Source: a virus | DNA length: 31,428 nucleotides | IMG/VR virus record: IMGVR_UViG_3300036671_000241 | Span: 1-31,428 of that record | Strand: one strand, 5' to 3' | In this document: positions 12,887 through 20,381 of the stretch, piece by piece | How the letters are laid out: each line of letters opens with the position of its first letter | Numbering within the stretch: the stretch's first letter is position 1 | The notes under the pieces: generated by a model | Database searches by the model: none | Seen by the model: only the letters and a program-made list of their open reading frames with translations | Told to the model about the DNA's origin: nothing | Translations under genes and position numbers: made by a program

Positions 12887-13039
12887 GCGGCCTGTGGATA
12901 ACTCAACTGTTCCGCCGTTCCGCACTGTTCCGCACTGTTCCGCAGAACGGCAGGGCAGAGCGACCAAACTGTTCCGCTGTTCCCCCCCTATAAGGGGGGA
13001 ACGCGGAACAGTGGAACAGCAGCCTGAAGGAACAGATGA
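12887..13039. other. Candidate replication origin: DnaA box, iterons and long dyad
   Basis: TGTGGATAA at 12893-12901 is a perfect consensus DnaA box. GTTCCGC follows at 12909, 12917, 12927 and 12937, the last three 10 bases apart, and again at 12971, with the inverse GCGGAAC at 13003. The segment 12970-13010 folds into a near-perfect hairpin (CTGTTCCGC, GTTCCCCCC arms, loop around TATA). Direct iterons, a DnaA site and a dyad right after the primase-helicase gene are the usual parts of a phage or plasmid origin. The hairpin could also terminate transcription, but no T-run follows. Confidence 0.65.
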
Positions 13040-13414
13040 ATGAAAGATTCAAACTTTAAAGCCGAATATTGCGCAGCCTGTGGAAAACTTATCTGGCAAG
13101 GGATGACCGTCGGATTCCAGATCAAACTCAACCCCGGAGCCTTAAGCATTCAGGAAGAGATCATGAAACGAATCGCAGGATTAAGAACCTTTCAACTGCA
13201 TAGGACGGCCGTATCATTTGAAGCAGAGCTGCGATCGCTGAACACCATCAAAGCCAGCCAGGGAAGAGAGCAGATTATTCTGGCCAGTCACAGCTGCACC
13301 AGGACGAAGGAGATCTTCAGACTCAAAGACCAAGAACCAGGGGAAGAAGAGATCCCGGATTATTGGAACAGAAGCAAGAAGCCAGCACTAGACCAGGAAG
13401 GGATACCGTTCTGA
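13040..13414 (+). CDS. 124-residue zinc-knuckle protein, unknown
   Basis: The second of two nearby ATGs (13036, 13040) is in the coding frame, with GAAGGA at about 8 bases. The N-terminus has Y-C-A-A-C-G-K-L-I-W-Q-G-M, a C-x2-C knuckle; later residues include S-H-S-C-T that could complete a metal site. The C-terminus is charged and probably flexible. It sits directly behind the origin candidate, so a replication or DNA-binding accessory role is possible. Its stop overlaps the next start by one base. Confidence 0.6.
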   Translation: MKDSNFKAEYCAACGKLIWQGMTVGFQIKLNPGALSIQEEIMKRIAGLRTFQLHRTAVSFEAELRSLNTIKASQGREQIILASHSCTRTKEIFRLKDQEPGEEEIPDYWNRSKKPALDQEGIPF

Positions 13415-14151
13415 TGGATTGCACAATCTGTACTAAGAAGACCGAGCACCCAGGAGCCTGCCCGAAGTGCGCGAGCAAGACCAGAAACCAGATCGCAGAG
13501 CTTCCACAGCTGCACAAAGAAGCCGGCCAATTCCTTCACCCATCTCGGACAGGATCAGGAGCAACGAGTACCGAGAGAAGCATCGGCATCAACGTCAGCG
13601 CCCTCGACTTCTCGATGGCTACCGAGTTGCTGCGGATCCTTCACTCATGGGAAGCAACCATACGATTCAGAAGAAGCCTGACACCGCCGGCGATGTTGAT
13701 CAGAGAACCAACCACTGAGAGCGAAGTCTTGGCATCGGCAACCTTTCACCTGACACATCTCAACTGGACATTGACCCAGGAGTGGGCAGCAGACTTCGCA
13801 GCAGAGATCCAGATCATCCACGCCAAAGGAAGAGCAGCAGCCAAACGATTCTCAGAACAGCCAAGACGAATCCCTTGTCCAACAGATGACTGCAAGAAGT
13901 ACGTGGTGATCGACGCCGAGAATTTAAGGGCAGAGGTTTCATGCTTCGGATGTAAACAGGGCTGGACGGTGCTGCGATTGGTAGCATTGGCCATGAGCAA
14001 CCCACACAAAACCTTCTTCTTAGATGTTGAAGCAATATCAATGTGGCTAGGAATAACAGAGAGAGAAGTTTATAGAACGATAAAGAAGAACGACATCCAG
14101 AGAACAGGAACTCTTTATGACATCGCAGCAATCATCAAAGCAAGATCATGA
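13414..14151 (+). CDS. Zinc-finger/helix-turn-helix DNA-binding protein
   Basis: The start at 13414 overlaps the upstream TGA; an in-frame ATG at 13363 lies inside the previous gene. The 245-residue protein begins with two knuckles (C-T-I-C, C-P-K-C). A helical middle with A-T-F-H-L-T-H-L follows. A second ribbon (I-P-C-P-T-D-D-C then S-C-F-G-C) precedes a C-terminal winged-helix-like part (M-W-L-G-I-T-E-R-E-V-Y-R-T-I-K). Such zinc/HTH proteins are common in actinophages and usually annotated only as DNA-binding. It may regulate late genes or help replication. Confidence 0.7.
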   Translation: MDCTICTKKTEHPGACPKCASKTRNQIAELPQLHKEAGQFLHPSRTGSGATSTERSIGINVSALDFSMATELLRILHSWEATIRFRRSLTPPAMLIREPTTESEVLASATFHLTHLNWTLTQEWAADFAAEIQIIHAKGRAAAKRFSEQPRRIPCPTDDCKKYVVIDAENLRAEVSCFGCKQGWTVLRLVALAMSNPHKTFFLDVEAISMWLGITEREVYRTIKKNDIQRTGTLYDIAAIIKARS

Positions 14152-14240
14152 ATGAATATATACAACCGTCAATCCAATCTGATACGCTTGCGCTAGCAGA
14201 CGTCACCATCCCAGGAACAACAAGGGATACCAAATGCTAA
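14148..14240 (+). CDS. 30-residue peptide, unknown
   Basis: Its ATG overlaps the previous stop by 4 bases and its end overlaps the next gene by 7. It reads MNEYIQPSIQSDTLALADV, then T-I-P-G-T-T-R-D-T-K-C. There are no motifs. Placement between coupled genes is the only support, and it might serve merely to pass ribosomes on to 14234. Confidence 0.4.
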   Translation: MNEYIQPSIQSDTLALADVTIPGTTRDTKC

Positions 14241-14434
14241 GCATCAACATACGCATCGGCGACGTGGCAACAGATCTAACTACAGACAACAACTTATCCC
14301 TTGACGCCGTCGAGTCATTACTTAACAGAGTAGTAGCAGCAACACTCCAGTCGTATCTATCACTACCGGAGAAGGACAGACTCGCCCTTTACGGATCGGA
14401 CTACGATGACGAATTCGATGGAGATGAAGAATGA
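14234..14434 (+). CDS. 66-residue acidic protein, unknown
   Basis: AAGGGAT precedes the ATG. The product has an N-terminal beta segment (L-S-I-N-I-R-I-G-D), a helix (L-D-A-V-E-S-L-L-N-R-V-V) and a strongly acidic tail (D-Y-D-D-E-F-D-G-D-E-E). No family is recognised. It overlaps the endonuclease VII gene. Confidence 0.55.
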   Translation: MLSINIRIGDVATDLTTDNNLSLDAVESLLNRVVAATLQSYLSLPEKDRLALYGSDYDDEFDGDEE

Positions 14435-14795
14435 AAGAACATGCATCAGATGCAAAAAAACAAAATTACCAAACCTATTCTCTAAAGATAGAAGAAGAGC
14501 AGATGGATTGCTTAAGTTATGTAATAATTGCAGGAGCATCGATCGCAGGATTATTCGTAAGGCGAATAAGAATCGCCAGGCAATACTCGAAGAGCAGAAC
14601 CATGCGTGCGCTATCTGTGGCGTCCATATTGAAGAGAGCACGACGAAATTCGTAATTGATCACAATCATCAAACGAATCAAGTGCGTGGAATTCTTTGCA
14701 GCAACTGCAACGTTGGACTGGGATACTTTAAAGACCACACCGGCAGACTTGGCCAAGCGATCAAGTATCTAATGGATTACGATGGCCTTACCTAG
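14424..14795 (+). CDS. Recombination endonuclease VII (HNH-type junction nuclease)
   Basis: The 123-residue protein has zinc knuckles at Cys7/Cys10 and Cys33/Cys36 around K-K-T-K-L-P-N-L-F-S. The endonuclease VII core follows: C-A-I-C at 62-65, V-I-D-H-N-H at 77-82, R-G-I-L-C-S-N-C-N-V-G-L-G at 88-100. T4 endonuclease VII resolves branched DNA before packaging. The start is uncertain: in-frame ATGs lie at 14406, 14418 and 14424, and 14424 gives the usual family N-terminus. The best ribosome site (GGAG, 14420-14423) instead suits an out-of-frame ATG at 14431. Confidence 0.88.
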   Translation: MKNERTCIRCKKTKLPNLFSKDRRRADGLLKLCNNCRSIDRRIIRKANKNRQAILEEQNHACAICGVHIEESTTKFVIDHNHQTNQVRGILCSNCNVGLGYFKDHTGRLGQAIKYLMDYDGLT

Positions 14796-15090
14796 ACCAT
14801 GCAAAGACTGCGGAACCATTGCACGCGCAGCTCGATGCGCAGAGTGCGATCGCATTCATAAGAAGATTCAAGAAGCCCGGCGGCCCACACGTGCGCAGCG
14901 CGGCTACGACTACCACTGGCGGCAGATCAGCAAAGCGCTTCGAGAAGAGCAACCCTGGTGTTCCAATTGCGGCAGGACCAAAGACCTAACCCTTGACCAC
15001 ATCAAATCCCTGGCCGAAGGCGGCCTGACAATCAGATCCAATCTTGAAGTCTTATGCCGAAAGTGCAATTCAAGTAAAGGCAATCGATAA
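14782..15090 (+). CDS. HNH endonuclease with N-terminal zinc knuckles
   Basis: A 102-residue protein with C-K-D-C and C-A-E-C knuckles in the first 22 residues and a basic linker. The HNH core is C-S-N-C-G at 60-64, L-T-L-D-H-I at 69-74, S-N-L-E-V-L-C-R-K-C-N at 86-96. HNH enzymes of this type encoded upstream of terminase genes assist genome cutting at packaging in many cos-type phages. It overlaps endonuclease VII by 14 bases. A selfish intron-less homing role is possible but less likely in this position. Confidence 0.85.
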   Translation: MALPRPCKDCGTIARAARCAECDRIHKKIQEARRPTRAQRGYDYHWRQISKALREEQPWCSNCGRTKDLTLDHIKSLAEGGLTIRSNLEVLCRKCNSSKGNR

Positions 15091-15242
15091 CCGCACGCAC
15101 ACCCCCCACCCGGCAGATCCCGGTACGGCCTGTAACCACAAGGCGCAAGGGGGGGATCAACCCTGACGCCCCTGAAACGCGCACCGTCGCAGTTCAGAGG
15201 TTTTCAGGGTTTGACCAGTTAAACTATAAACAAGGGGGAACA
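15091..15242. other. G/C-tract intergenic region between HNH and late genes
   Basis: These 152 bases have no gene. They hold a C-run (CACCCCCCACCC near 15110) facing a G-run (AAGGGGGGG near 15147), then GTTTGACCAGTTAAACTATA and the AAGGGGG ribosome site of the next gene. TATAAA near 15225 could be a -10 element, but a matching -35 is not clear. The position beside HNH and packaging genes makes it one of few places where a cos or late promoter could lie. Confidence 0.4.
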
Positions 15243-15566
15243 ATGACTAAATGTGAGAACGGAACGGCCAGCATACGCTGCGATGGCGTAGGAAATTTCT
15301 GGATTGATACCTTAATTGGCGAAATGATTCTTTGTTGGAAGTGTTATCAAGAAGACAACTCGCACAATATGCCACTAATCCGCGAGCAGATAGCCAAAGA
15401 TATCGAGGCTAAATACTGTGCGGCTAGTGATGATGCCGATGACGAGCCCTTCATACCTGAATATAAAGGCGATTTAGGATGCTTCGGCGCAAACGAGGAG
15501 CATTGCGACATAATAAAAGAGTGTGCCGCTATCGTTCGGGGCGAGGTGGGGAAAAATGATAAATGA
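15243..15566 (+). CDS. 107-residue cysteine-rich protein, unknown
   Basis: AAGGGGG precedes the ATG. It contains C-E-N-G-T-A-S-I-R-C, W-I-D-T-L-I-G-E-M-I-L-C-W-K-C-Y, a typical phage zinc-ribbon layout, followed by an acidic region (S-D-D-A-D-D-E-P) and further cysteines. No enzyme motif is seen. Codons are more AT-rich than in the flanking methylase gene, by eye. It overlaps the methylase start by 11 bases. Confidence 0.6.
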   Translation: MTKCENGTASIRCDGVGNFWIDTLIGEMILCWKCYQEDNSHNMPLIREQIAKDIEAKYCAASDDADDEPFIPEYKGDLGCFGANEEHCDIIKECAAIVRGEVGKNDK

Positions 15567-16881
15567 AAGTTTAAAGAGCTTAGCCACTCCGATCGACGAT
15601 TTACACACGCTGCCCGGCAATCCACGCAGGGGTGACATCGCAGCCGTAGCACGATCGCTTGAGCGCTTCGGCCAGCGAAAGCCGATCGTTGCTAAACACA
15701 GCGACGGAACCATCATCGCCGGCAACCACACATGGCAAGCAGCCAAGCAACTAGGCTGGACAGAGATCGCCGTCGTTTGGACGGACGACGATGACAACAC
15801 CGCGCACGCATTTGCACTGGCCGATAACAGAACGGCAGAACTTGGAACCTACGATGAGGACGCGCTCCGAGAGATGATCGCGCAGCTCGTAAACGTAGAT
15901 CCAGAATTAGTAAGCGACGCAGGATACAGCCAGGAAGCGATTGCAGAGATTCTCAAGATTCCGGTCGAAGAGATTCCAATGACCGGCGACTTAGATGCAG
16001 CACCAGCGAAGTCAAGAACGGCCCACAGCATCGAAGGCGACACCTGGATACTTGGACCGCACCGATTAGTTATTGGCGATTCAACAGATCCACAAATTCT
16101 AGCGAAGGCACTCAACGGAAGACTTTCAGATTGTATCTTTACAGATCCGCCATACAACGTCGGCTATACTGGCGGAACGAATGAGAGTCTGACAATTCAG
16201 AACGACTCGATGAGCGATCTAGAATTTGAATCTTTTCTACTTGCAACATACGCAGCGATGTACGCAAACGCGAAAGAAGGCTGCCCAATTTATGTCTGCC
16301 ACGCAGATGGAAGCAGCGTCACATTTAGATCAGCATTCAAGACTTCAGGATTTATGCTCAAGCAAATTCTTATCTGGGTGAAAGACAACTTCACACTCAG
16401 CCGCCAGGACTACAACTGGCAACACGAACCAATCATCTACGGATGGAAGCCAGGAGCAGCTCATCCCTGGTTTGGCCCATTCAACGATTCAACCGTTCTA
16501 GACTTTGCAACCAAAGACCTAGACACATTGAGTAAGACGCAGCTTGTAAAGATAATCGAAACATCTAGGGAGTCTTCAACAATCATCCGGGAACCGCGTC
16601 CACGTAGAAATTCAGAACACCCGACCATGAAGCCCATCAATCTAATAACTCGCGTATTAAACAATTCGGCTAATCGTGAGTCGGTTGTTCTGGATCCCTT
16701 TGGCGGATCAGGATCGACACTAGTAGCAGCGCACACTTTAGGAATGACGGCAGCGCTTGTAGAATTAGATCCGATATACGCAGACGTTATCTGCAAGCGA
16801 TGGCAGGAGCTGACCGGCATCCTTCCAATCAATGAACTGACCGGCAAACCTTACGATTTCATAGGAAGCGACAATGCCTAA
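15556..16881 (+). CDS. ParB-domain / DNA methyltransferase fusion
   Basis: The ATG at 15556 has GAGGTGGGG upstream; a reading from 15523 would lack a ribosome site. The 441-residue protein starts with a ParB/Srx-like domain (L-P-G-N-P-R-R-G-D, A-G-N-H-T-W-Q-A-A, A-D-N-R-T-A-E-L within about 95 residues). It continues into an amino-methyltransferase of the N4/N6 beta class, with catalytic D-P-P-Y near 196-199 placed before the cofactor site D-P-F-G-G-S-G-S near 379-386. These enzymes methylate adenine or cytosine amino groups, often to evade restriction or mark packaging sites. The target is not readable. No restriction enzyme partner is present. Confidence 0.9.
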   Translation: MINESLKSLATPIDDLHTLPGNPRRGDIAAVARSLERFGQRKPIVAKHSDGTIIAGNHTWQAAKQLGWTEIAVVWTDDDDNTAHAFALADNRTAELGTYDEDALREMIAQLVNVDPELVSDAGYSQEAIAEILKIPVEEIPMTGDLDAAPAKSRTAHSIEGDTWILGPHRLVIGDSTDPQILAKALNGRLSDCIFTDPPYNVGYTGGTNESLTIQNDSMSDLEFESFLLATYAAMYANAKEGCPIYVCHADGSSVTFRSAFKTSGFMLKQILIWVKDNFTLSRQDYNWQHEPIIYGWKPGAAHPWFGPFNDSTVLDFATKDLDTLSKTQLVKIIETSRESSTIIREPRPRRNSEHPTMKPINLITRVLNNSANRESVVLDPFGGSGSTLVAAHTLGMTAALVELDPIYADVICKRWQELTGILPINELTGKPYDFIGSDNA

Positions 16882-17311
16882 TCCCCCAAAACCAATAGAG
16901 CAGAAGCGCAAACTTGGCAACCCAGGAAAGCGACCACTTCCAGATAGAGCAAAGCTGATCGCATTACCAATGGCGCAGCAAACACCAGACCCACTGCGCC
17001 CACTTGGAGCAGAAGGCCAGAACATGTGGGAACGAATCTGGCACGCAGGCCGCGCCTGGATTTCTTTAACGACAGACATCGAGCACGTCATGATTCTCTG
17101 CGAGACGATGGACGAGCGAGTACAGCTTCGAGCCTTAGTATTTCGCGGCGGAGAATGGAGAGATCGCGTGGCATTACGCCAGCTCGATCACCAGATAACC
17201 GCCATGCTTTCGCTGATCGCATTTAACCCGGTTGAGCGTTCAAGACTTGGACTAGCAGAAGTGCAAGCGCAGACGCGCATCCAGGAATTGATGACGCGAT
17301 CACGTGGGTAA
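16874..17311 (+). CDS. terS: Terminase small subunit, P27 family
   Basis: A 145-residue protein beginning P-N-P-P-K-P-I-E-Q-K-R-K-L-G-N-P-G-K-R-P, the Pro/Lys-rich opening of P27-type small terminases. W-E-R-I-W in the middle and a helical C-terminus with Q-A-Q-T-R-I-Q-E-L-M follow. It recognises the packaging site and loads the large subunit. It overlaps the methylase and large-terminase genes by 8 bases each. Confidence 0.85.
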   Translation: MPNPPKPIEQKRKLGNPGKRPLPDRAKLIALPMAQQTPDPLRPLGAEGQNMWERIWHAGRAWISLTTDIEHVMILCETMDERVQLRALVFRGGEWRDRVALRQLDHQITAMLSLIAFNPVERSRLGLAEVQAQTRIQELMTRSRG

Positions 17312-18839
17312 AAAGAAAATACATTCATGGCCGCCGCGTTGGATGACGCCGGTGGATTTGGCCGATCGCAAACGCGGAGACGGCCCACTTTATTCTGAAT
17401 TCGCAGAAGCAGTCTGTCGAGTAACCAAAGACTCCGTCGCAGCACCAGCAGGAGAACTGCTTCGATTGCGAGATTGGCAGAAGGAACTTCTCAACTACAC
17501 ACTTGCAAGAAGAGCAGATGGCAGATTTAAACACAGAGTCGCCCTGGTTGGAATGGGACGCAAGAACGGCAAGTCCGCGCTCGCAGCTTCGATGGGATTA
17601 TCAGCGCTCACACTTGGCGGCAACGGTTCAGAGATTTATTCGTGCGCAGCAGATCGAGATCAAGCAAGAATCGTATTCGGAACAGCCAAGCGAATGGTTG
17701 AACTAGACTCGGAACTTTCTTCGATGTTCACTCTTTACCGAGACGTGATCGAATACAAGGACAAGGGATCCGTTTACCGAGCACTCTCGGCAGAGGCATA
17801 CACGAAAGAAGGACTCAACCCTTCGCCCATTGTTATCTTTGACGAAGTGCATGCGCAGCCAAACCGAGAACTCTGGGATGTTATGTCGCTCGCCGGCGGA
17901 GCAAGATCAGATTCACTTCTTCTCGGCATAACGACAGCAGGAGTAAAGACGCAAGCAAACGGCCAGGACAGCCTCGCCTATTCTTTATATCAATATGGCC
18001 AGAAGCTCGTCAAAGGCGAGCTTGTGGATCCGTCCTTCTTCTTTGCCTGGTGGGAACCGAAGAACCCAGAAGCAGACCACCGAGACAAGCAACTCTGGAT
18101 TGAATCAAACCCAGGCTTCGCAGACATCGTAGACGCCGAAGATTTCGAGAGCGCAGTATTGAGAACGCCAGAGGCAGAATTCAGAACCAAGCGCACTAAT
18201 TGCTTCGTATCAACAGCAACCGCGTGGCTTCCAACAGGATCCTGGGAAGCATTGATCGACAAGGAAAGAACGCCAGAGCCAGGCGAAGAAGTTATTCTGG
18301 CATTTGACGGAGCGTTCTCCAACGACAGCACAGCGCTCGTAGCCTGGCTGCTTGGCGGAGAGAAGCCCCATCTTATGGTTATAGGAATCTGGGAAAGACC
18401 AGAAGACGCAGAACAGGGATGGCACGTGCCAGTAGCAGAAGTCGAAGAGACGATCATCGACACATTCAGAAACAGCAACTACCAAACCAAAGAGATCGTC
18501 TTCGACCCGGCAAGATGGCAGCGAACATTCATGGTGCTAGACGAGCAAGGCATGCCAGTCGTTTCTTATCCAAACAGCGCAGAGCGAATGGTTCCAGCAA
18601 CTCAAAAATTCTACGAAGCCGTAGTGAATAAAACCTTCACCCACGATGGCGATGAAAGAATGGCAAGGCACATAACCAACTGCGTGACGAAACAATCTTC
18701 TCGCGGCGTTATGGTGGCGAAGGCAAGCTCGAAGCGGAAAGTGGACGCCGCCGTAGCAGCAATCTTTGGATACGACAGAGCAACTCAACCAGCAGAACCG
18801 AAGCCACCAGTGACTCGATTCTTCTCGGTTCAACTTTAG
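17304..18839 (+). CDS. terL: Terminase large subunit
   Basis: A 511-residue packaging motor with a GTG start overlapping the small subunit. The ATPase half has Walker A G-M-G-R-K-N-G-K-S at 83-91 and Walker B I-V-I-F-D-E at 176-181, followed by V-H-A-Q. The nuclease half begins near L-A-F-D-G-A-F-S-N-D-S-T, whose aspartates bind metal. Organisation fits the Terminase_1 family of HK97-like siphoviruses. It cuts the concatemer and pumps DNA into the prohead. Confidence 0.93.
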   Translation: MGKKKIHSWPPRWMTPVDLADRKRGDGPLYSEFAEAVCRVTKDSVAAPAGELLRLRDWQKELLNYTLARRADGRFKHRVALVGMGRKNGKSALAASMGLSALTLGGNGSEIYSCAADRDQARIVFGTAKRMVELDSELSSMFTLYRDVIEYKDKGSVYRALSAEAYTKEGLNPSPIVIFDEVHAQPNRELWDVMSLAGGARSDSLLLGITTAGVKTQANGQDSLAYSLYQYGQKLVKGELVDPSFFFAWWEPKNPEADHRDKQLWIESNPGFADIVDAEDFESAVLRTPEAEFRTKRTNCFVSTATAWLPTGSWEALIDKERTPEPGEEVILAFDGAFSNDSTALVAWLLGGEKPHLMVIGIWERPEDAEQGWHVPVAEVEETIIDTFRNSNYQTKEIVFDPARWQRTFMVLDEQGMPVVSYPNSAERMVPATQKFYEAVVNKTFTHDGDERMARHITNCVTKQSSRGVMVAKASSKRKVDAAVAAIFGYDRATQPAEPKPPVTRFFSVQL

Positions 18840-18846
18840 GAGAGCA

Positions 18847-18987
18847 ATGAAAAAAATAGACTTCTCACTTATGGCAGAATTAACCGGGGTAACGTTGGCA
18901 ACCATAGGAATCGGAATGCTCTCTTTACCGATCGCACTAATTACACTAGGCGCATTCCTAGTATGGATAACAGAAAAGGCTAACTGA
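18847..18987 (+). CDS. 46-residue membrane protein between terminase and portal
   Basis: The ATG at 18847 follows TAGGAGAGCA. The product has a short charged start (MKKIDFSLMAE) and a long hydrophobic stretch (T-L-A-T-I-G-I-G-M-L, L-P-I-A-L-I-T-L-G-A-F-L-V), one long or two short membrane helices. Its stop shares one base with the portal start. No function is recognised. Confidence 0.65.
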   Translation: MKKIDFSLMAELTGVTLATIGIGMLSLPIALITLGAFLVWITEKAN

Positions 18988-20381
18988 TGAGTCTATCGAA
19001 AAGAATAAAGGCAGCAGCGCAACGACGAGCAAACGATAATCAATACGTCGAGCCAATTATTCCAGGACGCCCGGCTTACATGGCCCCATCAGGAATCGAA
19101 GTCAACGCAGACTCAGCGATCCGCATGTCCACAGTTTATGCATGCGTGCGACTTCTCGGCGATACGATTTCCTCATTGCCAGTCGGCGCTTATGTTCGCA
19201 GAGGTCGCAATAGGTTACCTTATGCAACCGTTTATGGACAGCAACCAGCATGGATCAACAAGCCAAACCCAGAAGCATCGCGCCTGGAATTTTACGAGCA
19301 GATAATCGCTTCACTTAATATTCATGGCAACGCATATATCCTTTCAGTTCGCGACGACATGGACGAAGTGGCTGAGGTTTATTGCGTCCACCCAGACGAC
19401 GTGCGCATCGAAAGACCAGCACCAGGCGAGCCAATTATTTACAAAATGAAAGACCGCGAAGGATCCTTCTCTCGCGTTCTCACATCACGCGAGATCAAAC
19501 ACATTCCACTCTTTAGACTTCCCGGATCCTTCTACGGCCTCGGACCAATTGGCGCAGCTCGTCTGACGATCGGCGCAGCGATGGCAGCAGACACATACGC
19601 AGCCGCATACTTTGGCAACGCTGCAAACCCAGGCGGAGTAATTGAAGTGCCAGGAGAACTGACAGAAGAGCAGGCAAGCGATATCGGCCGCGATTGGAAC
19701 ATCACGCACACAGGACCGTACCGCGCAGGCAAGATCGGAATCCTTTCAGGCGGCGCATCATTCCGGCCACTCACACTAAACGCAGCAGACGCACAGCTTC
19801 TCGAAGCCCGGCGATTTAACGTCGAGGACATTGCAAGATTATTCAGAGTACCGATCAGCCTGCTAGGACATCCAGTAGCAGGAGCGATGTCATTTGCCAG
19901 CGTTGAAGCGCAGAACTTATCATTCGTGCAGCATTCACTTCGCCCATTATTAGAACGAATCGAACAATCACTCTCGGAGTTATTGCCAGAACCAGATGGC
20001 TTTATCAAATTTAATCTTGACGCATTGCTTCGAGGAACGACACTAGAGCGCTTCGATGCATACACGAAGGGGCTGCGTGAAGGGTTCCTATCTCTAAACG
20101 ATGTGCGATCCTATGAAGATTTATCTCCACTCGGAGAACCAGGAGATCAATACCGAGTGCCGCTGCAAAATATCGACGCAGCAGATGCACGCGATGTAGG
20201 ACTCAAACTTCGAGCAGAGATAGCAGCATCACTGATCCAGGTCGGCTTCGAACCAAAGTCAGTAACAGAAGCCGTAGGATTACCAGACATAGCACATACA
20301 GGAGTGCCAAGCAGCCAGCTCCAGCAAGTCTCAGCAATTGATCCTGCAGACCCGTCATCAGTTTATGAGGTCGAGCAGTGA
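18987..20381 (+). CDS. Portal protein, HK97 family
   Basis: A 464-residue protein with the family hallmarks: S-T-V-Y-A-C-V-R-L-L-G-D-T-I-S-S-L-P near 48-65, N-K-P-N-P, N-I-H-G-N-A-Y, and D-I-A-R-L-F-R-V-P-I-S-L-L-G in the second half. F-D-A-Y-T-K-G-L-R-E-G-F-L-S-L-N-D-V-R follows at the end of the core. Twelve copies form the ring at the head vertex through which terminase packages DNA. The C-terminal ~80 residues are variable. It overlaps the protease gene by 4 bases. Confidence 0.92.
   Translation: MSLSKRIKAAAQRRANDNQYVEPIIPGRPAYMAPSGIEVNADSAIRMSTVYACVRLLGDTISSLPVGAYVRRGRNRLPYATVYGQQPAWINKPNPEASRLEFYEQIIASLNIHGNAYILSVRDDMDEVAEVYCVHPDDVRIERPAPGEPIIYKMKDREGSFSRVLTSREIKHIPLFRLPGSFYGLGPIGAARLTIGAAMAADTYAAAYFGNAANPGGVIEVPGELTEEQASDIGRDWNITHTGPYRAGKIGILSGGASFRPLTLNAADAQLLEARRFNVEDIARLFRVPISLLGHPVAGAMSFASVEAQNLSFVQHSLRPLLERIEQSLSELLPEPDGFIKFNLDALLRGTTLERFDAYTKGLREGFLSLNDVRSYEDLSPLGEPGDQYRVPLQNIDAADARDVGLKLRAEIAASLIQVGFEPKSVTEAVGLPDIAHTGVPSSQLQQVSAIDPADPSSVYEVEQ

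Noticed and set aside
17990-18478. 162-residue minus-strand open frame opposite the large terminase
   Set aside because: Shadow of the terminase; no ribosome site and no neighbouring minus-strand gene.
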